From positions 1 through 64,000 of the forward strand of contig NZ_MKSM01000100.1 in NCBI RefSeq assembly GCF_001897285.1: a DNA stretch of 64,000 bases. Direction: 5' to 3'. Positions 1 to 9,592 of the stretch are shown one piece after another (position 1 is the stretch's first letter; each line of letters starts with the position of its first letter). Below the pieces are notes generated by a model. It made no database searches, had not been told where the DNA came from, and worked only from the letters and a program-made list of their open reading frames with translations. The DNA comes from Nitrobacter sp. 62-23 (GTDB taxonomy: Bacteria > Pseudomonadota > Alphaproteobacteria > Rhizobiales > Xanthobacteraceae). The position numbers and the translations under genes are program-made.

Positions 1-30
1 CCCGCGGCTCTGATCAATTCATTGGCGGAA

Positions 31-90
31 CGGATTTGACGACAGCGCGCCACCGGCCGCCAGTCCTGAACAAGAATGTCAAATCCAAAG
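31..90. repeat. Palindromic repeat, family B (copy 1)
   Basis: The arm CGGATTTGAC (31-40) and the inverted arm GTCAAATCC (79-87) are separated by about 40 bases. The same paired arms occur at 18709-18786, so this looks like a dispersed palindromic element downstream of aspS. A second hairpin lies between it and the aspS stop codon: GATTCCGGCATT (about 120-131) against AATGCCAGAATC (about 160-171), 11 of 12 paired. That hairpin could end aspS transcription, although no T-run is present. Confidence 0.5.
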
Positions 91-176
91 CTTCACCAGC
101 AATTTAACAGCGATTCCTCGATTCCGGCATTCGCAGAAATGCCTGCGGAAACAGGTGCAATGCCAGAATCGAACCG

Positions 177-2102
177 CTAGTCCTGCGGCAGATTGAGCCG
201 GATATGAAGCTCGCGCAACTGCTTTGGCGTCACCTCGGACGGTGCACCCATCAGCAGGTCTTCGGCCCGCTGGTTCATCGGAAACAGCGAGATTTCACGC
301 AGGTTGGTGGTGCCGCAGAGCAGCATGACAATGCGATCGACCCCGGCGGCCATGCCGCCATGCGGCGGCGCGCCGTATTGAAACGCACGGTAAATGCCGC
401 CGAACCGCTCGACCACCTCGGCTTCACCGTAGCCTGCGATCTCGAACGCCTTCACCATCGCTTCCGGCCGATGGTTGCGAATGCCGCCGGAAGCGATCTC
501 GTAGCCGTTACAGGTGATGTCGTACTGGAAAGCGTTGATGGTCAGCGGGTCCTGATTGTTCAGCGCCTCCAGCCCGCCCTGTGGCATCGAGAACGGGTTG
601 TGGGAGAAGTCGACCTTCTTCTCCTCTTCGTTGTACTCGTACATCGGAAAGTCGACGACCCAGGCGAGTTCGAACCTGTCCTTATCGATCAGGTTCAGTT
701 CCTCCCCGAGCTTGGTGCGCGCGAGCCCCGCGAACTTCCAGAATTTCGCCGGGTCGCCGGCGACGAAGAACGCGGCATCCCCGGCTTTGAGTCCGAGTTG
801 AGCACGGATGGCCTCGGTGCGCTCGGGCCCAATATTGTTGGCCAACGGGCCTGCCCCCGCGATCGAGCGGTCGTCCGCGATTATTCCGGGATTCCTAGCC
901 TGCCATTCTTCAAGAGCTTTGATGGCCTCAATGATCTTGCCTTGCTTACGCAATTCTTCAACTTTATCGCGAATTAACTTCTGATCCGCGTTGTTGAGGT
1001 CCAGTACGCCTTCAACATCCAGCGGAAACATGATGTAGCCGAGTCCCGGCTGGCCCTCGCCCTGCGCCCATGAATTCATGCGGTCACAGAACGCCCGGCT
1101 TCCGCCGCCCGGCCCCGGTATCGCCCAGACCTGATTCTTCGAATTCTCCAGCATCCGGGCGAACACCTTGAAGCCAGAGCCGCGGAAGTGCTCGGACACG
1201 TCCTGCATGAGAAGCGGATTGCGCAGGTCCGGCTTGTCGCTGCCGTATTTACGGATCGCCTCGGCAAACGGAATCCGCGGCCAGTTCCGGGTCACCGGCT
1301 TGCCCTTGGCGAACTCCTCAAACACGCCGGTAATGACCGGCTCAACCGCAGCAAAAACATCGTCCTGTTCGACGAAGCTCATTTCAAGGTCGAGCTGGTA
1401 GAACTCCCCCGGCAGGCGGTCGGCGCGCGGGTCCTCGTCGCGGAAGCACGGCGCGATCTGGAAGTAGCGGTCGAAGCCGGACATCATCAAAAGCTGCTTG
1501 TACTGCTGCGGAGCCTGCGGCAGCGCGTAGAACTTGCCGGGATGGATGCGGCTCGGCACCAGGAAATCGCGCGCGCCCTCCGGTGACGATGCCGTCAGGA
1601 TCGGGGTCTGGAACTCGAAGAACCCCTGCTCCTTCATGCGCCTGCGCATCGAATCAACGATGGCGCCGCGGGTCATGATGTTCTGGTGCAGTTTCTCGCG
1701 ACGAAGGTCGAGGAAGCGGTACTTAAGCCTTATATCTTCTGGATATTCCTGCTCGCCGAATACCGGCAGCGGCAGCTCGCCGGCCGGGCCCAGCACCTCG
1801 ATCTCGGTGACATAGACCTCAACGTCACCGGTCGGCAGTTCCGGATTCTCGGTGCCGGCCGGGCGGCGGCGCGCCTTGCCGTCGATCCGGACCACCCATT
1901 CCGAGCGCAGCTTCTCGGCCTGGGCGAAGGCAGGCGAATCCGGATCGGCCACGCACTGGGTCAGCCCGTAATGGTCGCGCAGGTCGATGAATAACACACC
2001 GCCATGGTCGCGAATGCGGTGACACCAGCCGGACAGGCGAACCGTCTGGTCGATGTGGCTGTCGCGGAGCGCGCCGCAGGTATGGGACCGATAGCGATGC
2101 AT
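177..2102 (-). CDS. aspS: Aspartyl-tRNA synthetase, probably non-discriminating
   Basis: Class II aminoacyl-tRNA synthetase that charges tRNA-Asp in the cytoplasm. It is 641 residues, full length for the bacterial type. The N-terminal OB-fold anticodon-binding domain (about 15-110) is followed by the catalytic core, with motif 2 [10 protein letters not shown] near 222 and motif 3 [13 protein letters not shown] near 590. The bacterial GAD insertion lies between. The start ATG has AGGA eight bases upstream. In the OB-fold the sequence RDHGG carries a histidine (His33) where the Asp-specific E. coli enzyme has leucine. The non-discriminating Pseudomonas enzyme, which also makes Asp-tRNA-Asn for GatCAB, has His there. 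Mischarging of tRNA-Asn is therefore likely, by inference. The gene is divergent from rnd. Confidence 0.97.
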   Translation of the reverse strand: MHRYRSHTCGALRDSHIDQTVRLSGWCHRIRDHGGVLFIDLRDHYGLTQCVADPDSPAFAQAEKLRSEWVVRIDGKARRRPAGTENPELPTGDVEVYVTEIEVLGPAGELPLPVFGEQEYPEDIRLKYRFLDLRREKLHQNIMTRGAIVDSMRRRMKEQGFFEFQTPILTASSPEGARDFLVPSRIHPGKFYALPQAPQQYKQLLMMSGFDRYFQIAPCFRDEDPRADRLPGEFYQLDLEMSFVEQDDVFAAVEPVITGVFEEFAKGKPVTRNWPRIPFAEAIRKYGSDKPDLRNPLLMQDVSEHFRGSGFKVFARMLENSKNQVWAIPGPGGGSRAFCDRMNSWAQGEGQPGLGYIMFPLDVEGVLDLNNADQKLIRDKVEELRKQGKIIEAIKALEEWQARNPGIIADDRSIAGAGPLANNIGPERTEAIRAQLGLKAGDAAFFVAGDPAKFWKFAGLARTKLGEELNLIDKDRFELAWVVDFPMYEYNEEEKKVDFSHNPFSMPQGGLEALNNQDPLTINAFQYDITCNGYEIASGGIRNHRPEAMVKAFEIAGYGEAEVVERFGGIYRAFQYGAPPHGGMAAGVDRIVMLLCGTTNLREISLFPMNQRAEDLLMGAPSEVTPKQLRELHIRLNLPQD

Positions 2103-2321
2103 GGAAATCCTGCAAGAATTGCGTCAGAGGCGGGAATCAGAGGCCCAGCCGGATGGAGAGCGTCAGCGGTTTACCCGAGCGGGGGAAGCGCGGCAACCGA
2201 ATGACGGAACCTGCGACGGCGGCTCGGGATGTCGTTCTTGACCGGAAAAGTTGGAGAAAAACAAGATCGTGCCTGCCGAATGCGGGGCGACAAGGGCAAA
2301 AAGACGGGTTATGGAGCGCTC

Positions 2322-3470
2322 ATGGACCTCATCACGACCAGCGCGGGACTGGCATCCGTCTGCGCTCGACTCGCCAGCCACCCTGTCATCACGGTCGATA
2401 CGGAATTCCTCCGCGAGACCACCTACTATCCGTTGCTTTGCGTGCTCCAGATGGCGAGCCCCGACGAGGCCGTGGTGGTCGACGCGCTTGCCGAGGGAAT
2501 CGACCTGAAGCCCTTTTTCGAGCTGATGTCGAACGAGCGCGTCCTGAAGGTGTTTCACGCCGCCCGTCAGGACGTCGAAATCGTCTGGCACCAGGCCGGC
2601 ATCATCCCCCAACCGGTCTTCGACACGCAGGTGGCGGCCATGGTGCTCGGCTATGGCGATTCCATCGCTTATGACGCCCTGGTCGAGCGCGTCACCGGGC
2701 ATCGGCCGGACAAGACCCATCGCTTCACCGACTGGTCGCGCAGGCCGCTGACCAGGGACCAGCTCGAATACGCGGTGGCGGACGTCACCCATCTCCGTGA
2801 CGTCTTCGCCGCCCTCGATGCCGACCTCAAGAAGCGAGGCCGCAGCGACTGGGTCAGCGAGGAGATGGAGGTTCTGACCTCGCCGAAAACCTACGACTTC
2901 CAGCCCGAGCGCGCATGGGAGCGCCTGAAGACCCGCATTCGCAAGCCCAAGGATCTCGCCGTGCTAATGGAAGTCGCAGCCTGGCGCGAACAGGAAGCCC
3001 AGAGCCGGAACGTTCCGCGATCGCGGGTGCTGAAAGACGACGCCGTCGGCGATATCGCAACCCATGCGCCTGCCAGCGCGGAACGGCTGGCCGCACTGCG
3101 CTCGCTGCCGAAAGGCTTTGAAAAATCGCAGTGGGGCGCCGACATCGTTGCGGCTGTCCAGCGCGGTCTCGCCCGAGACCCGCGCACGCTCCCGAAGATG
3201 GAGAAGCCGCGCAACAACTCCAACGGCGCCGCCACCGTTGAACTCCTCAAGGTTCTCCTTCGGATGACATCCGAGCGCCACGCCGTCGCCAGCAAGGTGA
3301 TCGCCACCGTGGACGATCTGGAGCGGATCGCGGCGGACGACGAGGCCGATGTCGGCGCGCTGCACGGCTGGCGGCGCGAGCTGTTCGGCGAAGCCGCGCT
3401 CGCGCTGAAGCATGGCAAGCTGGCGTTGGCGATCGAAAAGGGGCGCGTGGTGCGCGTGGAGCGGGGCTGA
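2322..3470 (+). CDS. rnd: Ribonuclease D
   Basis: 3'-5' exoribonuclease of the DEDD family that trims the 3' ends of tRNA and other stable RNA precursors. It has 382 residues from the ATG at 2322, which has GGAG six bases upstream. A longer in-frame reading back to 2229 adds a basic, non-conserved leader. Exo I is VDTEF (about 25), Exo II is the FHAARQD stretch (about 85) and Exo III is YAVAD (about 155), giving the four metal-binding acidic residues. An HRDC-type helical domain follows from about 210. The gene converges on the Rieske gene with only 10 bases between the stop codons. Confidence 0.95.
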   Translation: MDLITTSAGLASVCARLASHPVITVDTEFLRETTYYPLLCVLQMASPDEAVVVDALAEGIDLKPFFELMSNERVLKVFHAARQDVEIVWHQAGIIPQPVFDTQVAAMVLGYGDSIAYDALVERVTGHRPDKTHRFTDWSRRPLTRDQLEYAVADVTHLRDVFAALDADLKKRGRSDWVSEEMEVLTSPKTYDFQPERAWERLKTRIRKPKDLAVLMEVAAWREQEAQSRNVPRSRVLKDDAVGDIATHAPASAERLAALRSLPKGFEKSQWGADIVAAVQRGLARDPRTLPKMEKPRNNSNGAATVELLKVLLRMTSERHAVASKVIATVDDLERIAADDEADVGALHGWRRELFGEAALALKHGKLALAIEKGRVVRVERG

Positions 3471-3480
3471 GGTCCCTCTG

Positions 3481-4140
3481 TCAGATTTGCCGGATGCTCG
3501 CGAAATCAAAATGCGAGTTCGGCGGATTTTCTCCGATCCGAATCATATGATCATTCACAAAACGATAGGGCGGCACCGGAAGATTGTACGGCGCCGGCAC
3601 GCCGCTGAACACGCGCCCTGCAAGATCGTATTTCGAACCGTGACAGGGACAGAAGTAGCCGCCGAGCCAGTCGGTCGCCGGCTCGCTCGCACTTGGATCC
3701 GGATAGTAGAGCGGAATGCATCCGAGATGGGTGCAGATACCGACGAATACGCCGTAATTCGGATTAGCCGAGCGGTGCCAATTTTGGGCGTATGTCGGCT
3801 GCTGCATCTCGTCGGACTGGGGATCGGCCAGCCGCTCGATCAGCTTCGGACTCTGAAGCGTCTTGAGCGCCGCGGCAGGACGGTTGACCACGAAGATCGG
3901 ATGATCGCGCCAGCGGACAATCACCTGTTGGCCGGGCTGCATCTTGCTGAGATCGAGTTCGACCGGACCACCGGCTGCGAGCGTCGCCTTGTCCGGCTCC
4001 AACTGCGCCACCATCGGTACGATCGTCGCTGCAACTCCAACGGTGCCCATGGCGGCGGTAGCGATATAGAGGAAATCGCGGCGGCTCGGACGAGCGCCTG
4101 AAGGTTCTGTTATGCGCACGTAGGGAGAGCTTTCGGTCAT
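3481..4140 (-). CDS. petA: Rieske iron-sulfur subunit of the cytochrome bc1 complex, stand-alone
   Basis: Membrane-anchored [2Fe-2S] protein that passes electrons from ubiquinol to cytochrome c1. It has 219 residues from the ATG at 4140, with GGAG eight bases upstream; a GTG at 4152 is an alternative. The N-terminus has a twin-arginine-type signal anchor (SRRDF at 19-23, then a hydrophobic helix to about 46). Cluster motifs are CTHLGC (136-141) and CPCHGS (164-169): ligands Cys136, His138, Cys164 and His167, disulfide Cys141-Cys166. All are present, so it should bind its cluster. petB and petC normally follow in one operon but are absent here: rnd converges downstream and ppx lies upstream. 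It may be a second Rieske gene or an operon split. Confidence 0.93.
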   Translation of the reverse strand: MTESSPYVRITEPSGARPSRRDFLYIATAAMGTVGVAATIVPMVAQLEPDKATLAAGGPVELDLSKMQPGQQVIVRWRDHPIFVVNRPAAALKTLQSPKLIERLADPQSDEMQQPTYAQNWHRSANPNYGVFVGICTHLGCIPLYYPDPSASEPATDWLGGYFCPCHGSKYDLAGRVFSGVPAPYNLPVPPYRFVNDHMIRIGENPPNSHFDFASIRQI

Positions 4141-4283
4141 GGCTTGCTCCACGAAATACTGGAGCCCCCATGCCGGATAATGCCCCGATGACAGGGCACG
4201 CCGGCATCACGATAACCGGCACGATGCGATTTCGAACAACCGCCGCGGTTCACAATGATGGGATCGAGAAAAACGAGCGGGAC

Positions 4284-5789
4284 TCAACGGAGCACGATCG
4301 AACCCGAGCGGCCGACAAGGCGCGCCAGTTGCTTGAACCGGCCACCGACGCGATCGGCGACCAGATCGACCAGCCGGTGTTCGAACACAAGTTTCAGCTT
4401 GCGACCGCTGCTTCTGAAATGCGTCGCGGGCAACACGCCGGGCCTCGCCGCCGATACCAGATACGCGACACGAAAGGCCGTGCCGAGAATGCGCGCCCTC
4501 TCGTCCAGGGCCGGTGTTAGCAGATCGCGCACCATCGGGGGCGGTCGGTTTGCCTCATTCAGGCCGGCATAGCGGTAATACACGGCCAGCGCGACGAAAG
4601 TACGCCCCTGATGATCGATGTCGGCGAAATTGCCGTTCATGATCAGATTGAGCGTCTGCTCGCCGCGATAATCCGGATGGATACGCCAGCCGATGTCCGA
4701 GAGCAGGCAGGCGGCGTGGCGCAGCCGGCGATCGTCCTCGGTCTCGCGCAGTTTCACGATCCGGACCAGCCGATCGGTCCATCCGATCAGTTCGTCGGCA
4801 TGAGGCGCCGAGCGCGACATCAGGCCGTTCAAAGTTTGCGCAGCGCAGATCAATCCATCCCCGGACCGCTCGGCGGCGGGCAGCATTGAATAAAGCAGGC
4901 CCTCGCGCACGCCGTAGGTTGAAAACGTGACCGTCTTCGGCTTCGCGATCCGGATGATATATTCCAGCACGAGAGCGGCATACGTCAGCAGCGGCTGCCG
5001 CGCATCCGCGACCGCCTCGATATCCGCGAGCGTATGCGACGCTGCGAGACGGCGCAGCCGCCGGACGAAATCAAGCGCATCGGCCGCGGGAATGGAATAA
5101 CCGTGCATGACGCGAAGCGGGTAGCCGCTCTGGATGATGTGAATCCGCGCCAGCGCCCGCCACGTTCCACCGACGGCGTAGAAGGTGCGGCCCTCGCCGG
5201 ACTTGAGCGGCGCCACGGCGGAAAGTTCTTCTTTCACGATGCGCTCGGCGCTCTTCAACGACGTCTTCGATGCGTCCTGCAATGCAAGACTGCCAAGGGG
5301 CAGCGTGACACCACGGTGAACGCGATGGCCGCGCACGTCAGTCAATTCCAGCGAGCCGCCGCCGAGATCCCCGACGATCCCGTTCGGCTTGTGAACGCTG
5401 GAAACCACGCCCAGCGCCGCCAGATGCGCCTCCCGCGATCCCGACAGGACTTCGACCGGCACGCGGCAGATGCGTTCCGCCCTGGCGATGAAATCCGCGC
5501 CATTCGTGGCGTCGCGGCAGGCGGCGGTTGCGATGGCGTAAACGCGGCTCACCTTCATCACCTTGCATAGCGCGTGAAAGCGCCGCAGCGATGTCAGCGC
5601 CTTCTTGATCGCATCGGGCGCGAGAAGGCCGGTGGATTGCACCTCGCGGCCAAGACCGCACAACGCCTTCTCGTTGAAGATCGAGACGAGGCTGCGCTCC
5701 AACGCTTCATAAACGACGAGGCGAACGGAGTTGGAGCCGATATCGATAACGGCGACGCTGGAGTCCGGCTTGCGCCGATGCGTCCGCAC
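4284..5789 (-). CDS. ppx: Exopolyphosphatase / guanosine pentaphosphate phosphatase (Ppx/GppA family)
   Basis: Releases phosphate from the ends of inorganic polyphosphate. The ASKHA-fold N-terminal half shows the phosphate-1 loop VIDIGSNSVRLVV near the start and the phosphate-2 motif GDLGGGSLEL near 140. The C-terminal half is an HD-like helical domain. I place the start at GTG 5789 because AAGGAG lies just upstream and the conserved domain begins within 15 residues. Another GTG at 5867 would add 26 basic residues and overlap ppk by 71 bases. With the 5789 start the gene begins 7 bases after the ppk stop, so synthesis and breakdown of polyphosphate are co-transcribed. Length from 5789 is 501 residues. 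Confidence 0.93.
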   Translation of the reverse strand: MRTHRRKPDSSVAVIDIGSNSVRLVVYEALERSLVSIFNEKALCGLGREVQSTGLLAPDAIKKALTSLRRFHALCKVMKVSRVYAIATAACRDATNGADFIARAERICRVPVEVLSGSREAHLAALGVVSSVHKPNGIVGDLGGGSLELTDVRGHRVHRGVTLPLGSLALQDASKTSLKSAERIVKEELSAVAPLKSGEGRTFYAVGGTWRALARIHIIQSGYPLRVMHGYSIPAADALDFVRRLRRLAASHTLADIEAVADARQPLLTYAALVLEYIIRIAKPKTVTFSTYGVREGLLYSMLPAAERSGDGLICAAQTLNGLMSRSAPHADELIGWTDRLVRIVKLRETEDDRRLRHAACLLSDIGWRIHPDYRGEQTLNLIMNGNFADIDHQGRTFVALAVYYRYAGLNEANRPPPMVRDLLTPALDERARILGTAFRVAYLVSAARPGVLPATHFRSSGRKLKLVFEHRLVDLVADRVGGRFKQLARLVGRSGSIVLR

Positions 5790-5796
5790 ATGCTCC

Positions 5797-7998
5797 TTAC
5801 GGAGGCGGCTGCCGCTCTGCGCGACGCGTGAGACGACGCGGCGAGGACTCCTTGAACGACTTTCCACGGCCGGACAGACTCGGATTCGTCATGAAATAGT
5901 TGTGCAGGTTGAAAGGCTCCTCACCCTTCGCAGCCTTCATACGCGTTGACGATCCATCCGGCAATAACTGCCAGCTCTGTTCGGTATCCTTCAGGTTCGC
6001 GACCATGATCTGCTCGAGAACCTGCTGATGCACCGTCGCATTTTGCAACGGGCACAGGATTTCGACGCGCCGGTCGAGGTTGCGCGGCATCATGTCGGCG
6101 GACGAGATATACACAGCCGCTTTCGGTCCGGGCATGGTTTGTCCCATGCCGAAGCAGTAGATCCGGCCATGCTCCAGAAACCTTCCGATCACGGACTTGA
6201 CGCGAATGTTTTCCGACAAGCCGGGAACTCCGGGCCGGAGACAGCAAATGCCACGCACGACCAGCTCGACCGAAACGCCAGCCTGCGATGCTTCATATAG
6301 CGCATCGATGATGTCGGGATCGACCAGCGCATTCATCTTCATCCATATCGCCGCCGGCTTGCCGTGGCGCGCAAAACTGGTTTCGCCGCGAATGTGATCG
6401 AGAATGCGGTTGCGCAAGGTCAGCGGCGACACCGCCATCTTCTCGATGTCGCTCGGCTCGGCGTAGCCGGTGATGTAATTGAAGACACGGGCGGCGTCGC
6501 GGCCGATGGCCGGGTCCGACGTGAAGTACGACAAGTCGGTGTAGATGCGCGCCGTCAACGGGTGGTAGTTGCCGGTCCCGGTGTGAACGTAGGTCGTGAG
6601 ACCTCCGCCCTCCCGTCGTACCACCATCGACAGCTTGGCGTGCGTCTTCAGTTCGATAAAGCCGTAAACCACCTGCACGCCGGCGCGTTCGAGATCCCGC
6701 GCCCAGCGGATGTTGGCTTCTTCATCAAACCGCGCCTTGAGTTCGACGAGCGCCGTAACCGACTTGCCCGCCTCCGCCGCCTCCGCCAAGGCCCGCACGA
6801 TCGGCGAGTTGTTTGAAGTGCGATAGAGCGTCTGCTTGATCGCGACGACGTCGGGATCGCGCGCGGCCTGCTGCAGGAACTGCACCACGACGTCGAACGA
6901 TTCATAGGGATGATGAACGATCAGGTCCTTCTGCCGGATCGCGGCGAACACATCGCCGCCGTGATCACGCACGCGCTCGGGATGGCGTGGCACATAGGGC
7001 ACGAATTCGAGGTCGGGACGGTCGAGCCGTGTCAGTTGCGACAGCTCGTTCATGGCCAGGACGCCATCCACCAGCAACACTTCGTCGTCCGTGGCCGACA
7101 GCGCCCGCTGCACGAATGCACGCAGCTCGGCCGGCATCGCCGCTTCGATTTCAAGGCGGATGACGGAGCCGCGACGGCGACGTTTCAAGGCGGTTTCGAA
7201 CAGGCGAACCAGATCTTCCGCCTCTTCCTCGATCTCCAGTTCGGAGTCCCGGATGATGCGGAACGCGCCCTGCCCCTTGACGGTGTAGCCGGGGAACAGC
7301 CGGTTGATGAACAGGCTGGTGGCGCCTTCAAGCGTGATCAGCCTGACGGGGTCGTCCTTGGCCGCCGGCGGCAGCCGCAGAAACCTGTCGATCTTGCCGG
7401 GCATGCGGATCAGCGCATTCATCGGCTTGCCGTCAGAGGTGCGCGCGAGCTGTAGCGCGATGGTGAAGCCGAGACTCGGAATGAACGGAAACGGGTGCGC
7501 CGGATCGATGGCGAGCGGCGTCAGCAAGGGAAAGATATTATGGAGGAAGTGATCCGCGATCCACGCCCGTTCGGCCTTGGTGACGTCCTTGCCGTCGATC
7601 AGGACAATGCCAACTTCGGTCAGCACATTGCGCAGGTCGCGCCAGATCGCCTGTTGGTCGTTTGCGAGATTGGAGACGGTCTGGTTGATGAGCGCCAGTT
7701 GTTCCGACGGCGTCAACCCGTCCGGACTGCGTTCCGTGATGCCTTCCCGCACCTGCGCCTTGATGCCGGCGACGCGGACCATAAAGAACTCGTCAAGGTT
7801 ATTGGCGGAAATCGACAGGAAGCGAACGCGCTCGAGCGCGGGATGGCCGGGATTGACCGACTCCTCAAGCACCCGGCGATTGAAATGCAGCCAGGACAGC
7901 TCCCGATTGATGAACCGCTCCGGACTGGTCCGGATCGCGGAGCCCTGCTCCGGTTCTAATTTTTTACCTTCAACAACAATAGCTTGAACGGAATCCAT
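5797..7998 (-). CDS. ppk1: Polyphosphate kinase 1
   Basis: Reversibly transfers the gamma phosphate of ATP to a growing polyphosphate chain. It has 733 residues with the full PPK1 order: N-terminal domain beginning [19 protein letters not shown] (about 28-46), head domain, and two phospholipase-D-like C-terminal domains. The autophosphorylated histidine lies in [10 protein letters not shown] (near 450), followed by [10 protein letters not shown] second conserved histidine is in [11 protein letters not shown] (near 610). It is the first gene of a ppk-ppx unit. A Pho-box-like direct repeat stands about 75 bases upstream of the start, so induction by phosphate starvation is plausible. Confidence 0.97.
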   Translation of the reverse strand: MDSVQAIVVEGKKLEPEQGSAIRTSPERFINRELSWLHFNRRVLEESVNPGHPALERVRFLSISANNLDEFFMVRVAGIKAQVREGITERSPDGLTPSEQLALINQTVSNLANDQQAIWRDLRNVLTEVGIVLIDGKDVTKAERAWIADHFLHNIFPLLTPLAIDPAHPFPFIPSLGFTIALQLARTSDGKPMNALIRMPGKIDRFLRLPPAAKDDPVRLITLEGATSLFINRLFPGYTVKGQGAFRIIRDSELEIEEEAEDLVRLFETALKRRRRGSVIRLEIEAAMPAELRAFVQRALSATDDEVLLVDGVLAMNELSQLTRLDRPDLEFVPYVPRHPERVRDHGGDVFAAIRQKDLIVHHPYESFDVVVQFLQQAARDPDVVAIKQTLYRTSNNSPIVRALAEAAEAGKSVTALVELKARFDEEANIRWARDLERAGVQVVYGFIELKTHAKLSMVVRREGGGLTTYVHTGTGNYHPLTARIYTDLSYFTSDPAIGRDAARVFNYITGYAEPSDIEKMAVSPLTLRNRILDHIRGETSFARHGKPAAIWMKMNALVDPDIIDALYEASQAGVSVELVVRGICCLRPGVPGLSENIRVKSVIGRFLEHGRIYCFGMGQTMPGPKAAVYISSADMMPRNLDRRVEILCPLQNATVHQQVLEQIMVANLKDTEQSWQLLPDGSSTRMKAAKGEEPFNLHNYFMTNPSLSGRGKSFKESSPRRLTRRAERQPPP

Positions 7999-8071
7999 GG
8001 GAGTATTGGGTCCATATCTCGTCGCGTCGCTGGCCGGCGGCGCAAACAGCAGCGAACCATGGGTCAGCTCG

Positions 8072-8089
8072 ATGACGTTTCAATGACAT
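8072..8089 (-). promoter_or_regulatory. Candidate Pho box upstream of ppk
   Basis: Read on the minus strand the site is ATGTCAT-TGAA-ACGTCAT. These are two 7-base direct repeats 11 bases apart, the spacing of PhoB sites (CTGTCAT repeats separated by 4 bases). The repeats match the consensus at 6 of 7 and 5 of 7 positions. It lies 74-91 bases before the ppk start, in the gap after hda. No expression evidence is available from sequence. Confidence 0.5.
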
Positions 8090-8155
8090 TGACGTTCCGG
8101 AGGGCCGGCGCGTCAAGATCGGCCGAAGGAGATTGCGCGGCCGGACCTCCGCTTC

Positions 8156-8836
8156 TCAGTCCCGCCCGCGCAGCAATTCGGCGGCGAGCGCGCGCGTCAC
8201 CGGCCGGCCCTGCCGCAATGATTCCGCATCGAGCTGGTCGACGGCGTGACGGACCGCGGCGAACGACCGCTCGGTCCGCGTGGCGATGAAGTTGACGACG
8301 GTCTCGTCGATGTTCATCTGGCGGTCGGCGCAGAACTTCACGATCAGCGCCCGAAGCAAGTGATCGTCGGGCGGCAGCAGCGTGACCGCGGGCACGGCGC
8401 GAAGCCGAGACCGCAGGTCACGCAACCCGATCTCGATTGCGGGCGGAGGCAGCCGCGCCGTCAACAGGACGAAGGCGCCGTCCTCGCGGGCGAGATTCAT
8501 CAGGTGAAACAGCGCCGGCTCGTCGAAGGCAGGCGGGTTGATATCCTCGACGACGAGCGCGCCCGTCGTAAGCGTCCCCGGAACCGCCGCCGCGTTCAGG
8601 CCGTGCGCGGTTATCGAGCGAGCGCCCGCCCGCTCCGCCCAGATCGCAGCGAGGTGGCTCTTGCCGCACCCTTCGGGGCCGGCAAGCAGCATGATCCGGT
8701 TCGGCCACTCCGGCCAGCTCTCAACCAGCGACAGCGCCGCCGCGTTCGCCGATCCTTCAAGAAAATCGTCCCGCGAAAGGCTTTCAGCGTGAGGCAGCGC
8801 GAATGCGAGCTGACGGGGTCGGGGACGGCCTGCCAC
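8156..8836 (-). CDS. hdaA: DnaA-related replication regulator HdaA (RIDA protein)
   Basis: AAA+ protein related to the DnaA ATPase domain. With the beta clamp it stimulates ATP hydrolysis by DnaA and so limits re-initiation of replication. Length is 226 residues from the GTG at 8836, which has GGAGGAG five bases upstream; a TTG at 8860 is less likely. The N-terminus carries a clamp-binding-like QLAFALPH. Walker A is GPEGCGKS (about 55) and the Walker B region is LVVEDI (about 92). A sensor-2/arginine region lies near the end. The DNA-binding domain IV of DnaA is absent, which separates it from DnaA itself. pgsA is just upstream on the same strand. Confidence 0.85.
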   Translation of the reverse strand: MAGRPRPRQLAFALPHAESLSRDDFLEGSANAAALSLVESWPEWPNRIMLLAGPEGCGKSHLAAIWAERAGARSITAHGLNAAAVPGTLTTGALVVEDINPPAFDEPALFHLMNLAREDGAFVLLTARLPPPAIEIGLRDLRSRLRAVPAVTLLPPDDHLLRALIVKFCADRQMNIDETVVNFIATRTERSFAAVRHAVDQLDAESLRQGRPVTRALAAELLRGRD

Positions 8837-8878
8837 GCATCTCCTCCATGCCAGATCCAACGCACCATCGAGCGATTT

Positions 8879-9421
8879 TCATTTCTGCTCGATGGTACTC
8901 ATGTGGCGTCCCCACTCCACGAGATAGAGGGAGACCGAAACCAGGGTCAAGATCGCAATGGCGGTCATCAGAACGCCCTCATAGGGCGAGGAATCGAACC
9001 CGAACCCCAGCGCGGCAAGCACCAGCGCGGCGAACGCGACCTGTGCTCCCGTGTTGAGCTTGGAGACCATCAGCGGCTTCATGGGTATCGGCTTGTTGAA
9101 CAGCCAGGACACGATCACGGCGCCGACGATCATGATATCGCGCGAAACGACAAGGATCACGAGCCAGCGGGGAACGGCGCCCAGGATGCCGAGTGTCACG
9201 AAGATCGAGACCAGCAGCGCCTTATCGGCCAGAGGATCCAGGAGTGCGCCCAGTTCGCTCGCCATGTTGAAGCGCTTGGCGAGGAATCCGTCCACCGCAT
9301 CGCTCACACCGGCGACTACAAAGATCGCGAAAGCGATTTCCATCTGATTGGAGGCGATAGCCCAGATAATGATCGGCACCAGCAGGATACGACCGAGTGT
9401 AATAATATTCGGAATACTCAC
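8879..9421 (-). CDS. pgsA: CDP-diacylglycerol-glycerol-3-phosphate 3-phosphatidyltransferase
   Basis: Inner-membrane enzyme that makes phosphatidylglycerophosphate, the first committed step to phosphatidylglycerol and cardiolipin. It has 180 residues with about five transmembrane segments. The GTG start at 9421 gives the usual N-terminus SIPNIITLGRI; a GGGAAG-type ribosome site precedes it. The CDP-alcohol phosphotransferase motif is DAVDG at about 41-45, then AKR, then GALLDPLAD near 58-66; the four metal-binding aspartates are present. The second residue of the usual AR pair is lysine here. It is divergent from purM and lies 42 bases upstream of hdaA. Confidence 0.93.
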   Translation of the reverse strand: MSIPNIITLGRILLVPIIIWAIASNQMEIAFAIFVVAGVSDAVDGFLAKRFNMASELGALLDPLADKALLVSIFVTLGILGAVPRWLVILVVSRDIMIVGAVIVSWLFNKPIPMKPLMVSKLNTGAQVAFAALVLAALGFGFDSSPYEGVLMTAIAILTLVSVSLYLVEWGRHMSTIEQK

Positions 9422-9592
9422 GCGACGCTTCCCGCCCTCCGGCCCGTTTTTCGCGCCAACCGGCGCGGGATTGAGGATTCCGCGGCCCGGAACAGCCTCT
9501 TGTCTACATAGTATATTCCTTGCGGGCTTTGCGAGCCATTGCGCAGGTCCGAAATCCCACGTAACCAGCCGGAAAGTTCTGGACGCAATCGC

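Noticed and set aside
204-977. Long plus-strand reading frame (257 codons) inside aspS
   Set aside because: It lies wholly opposite a full-length, motif-complete aspS; GC-rich DNA gives long antisense frames by chance.
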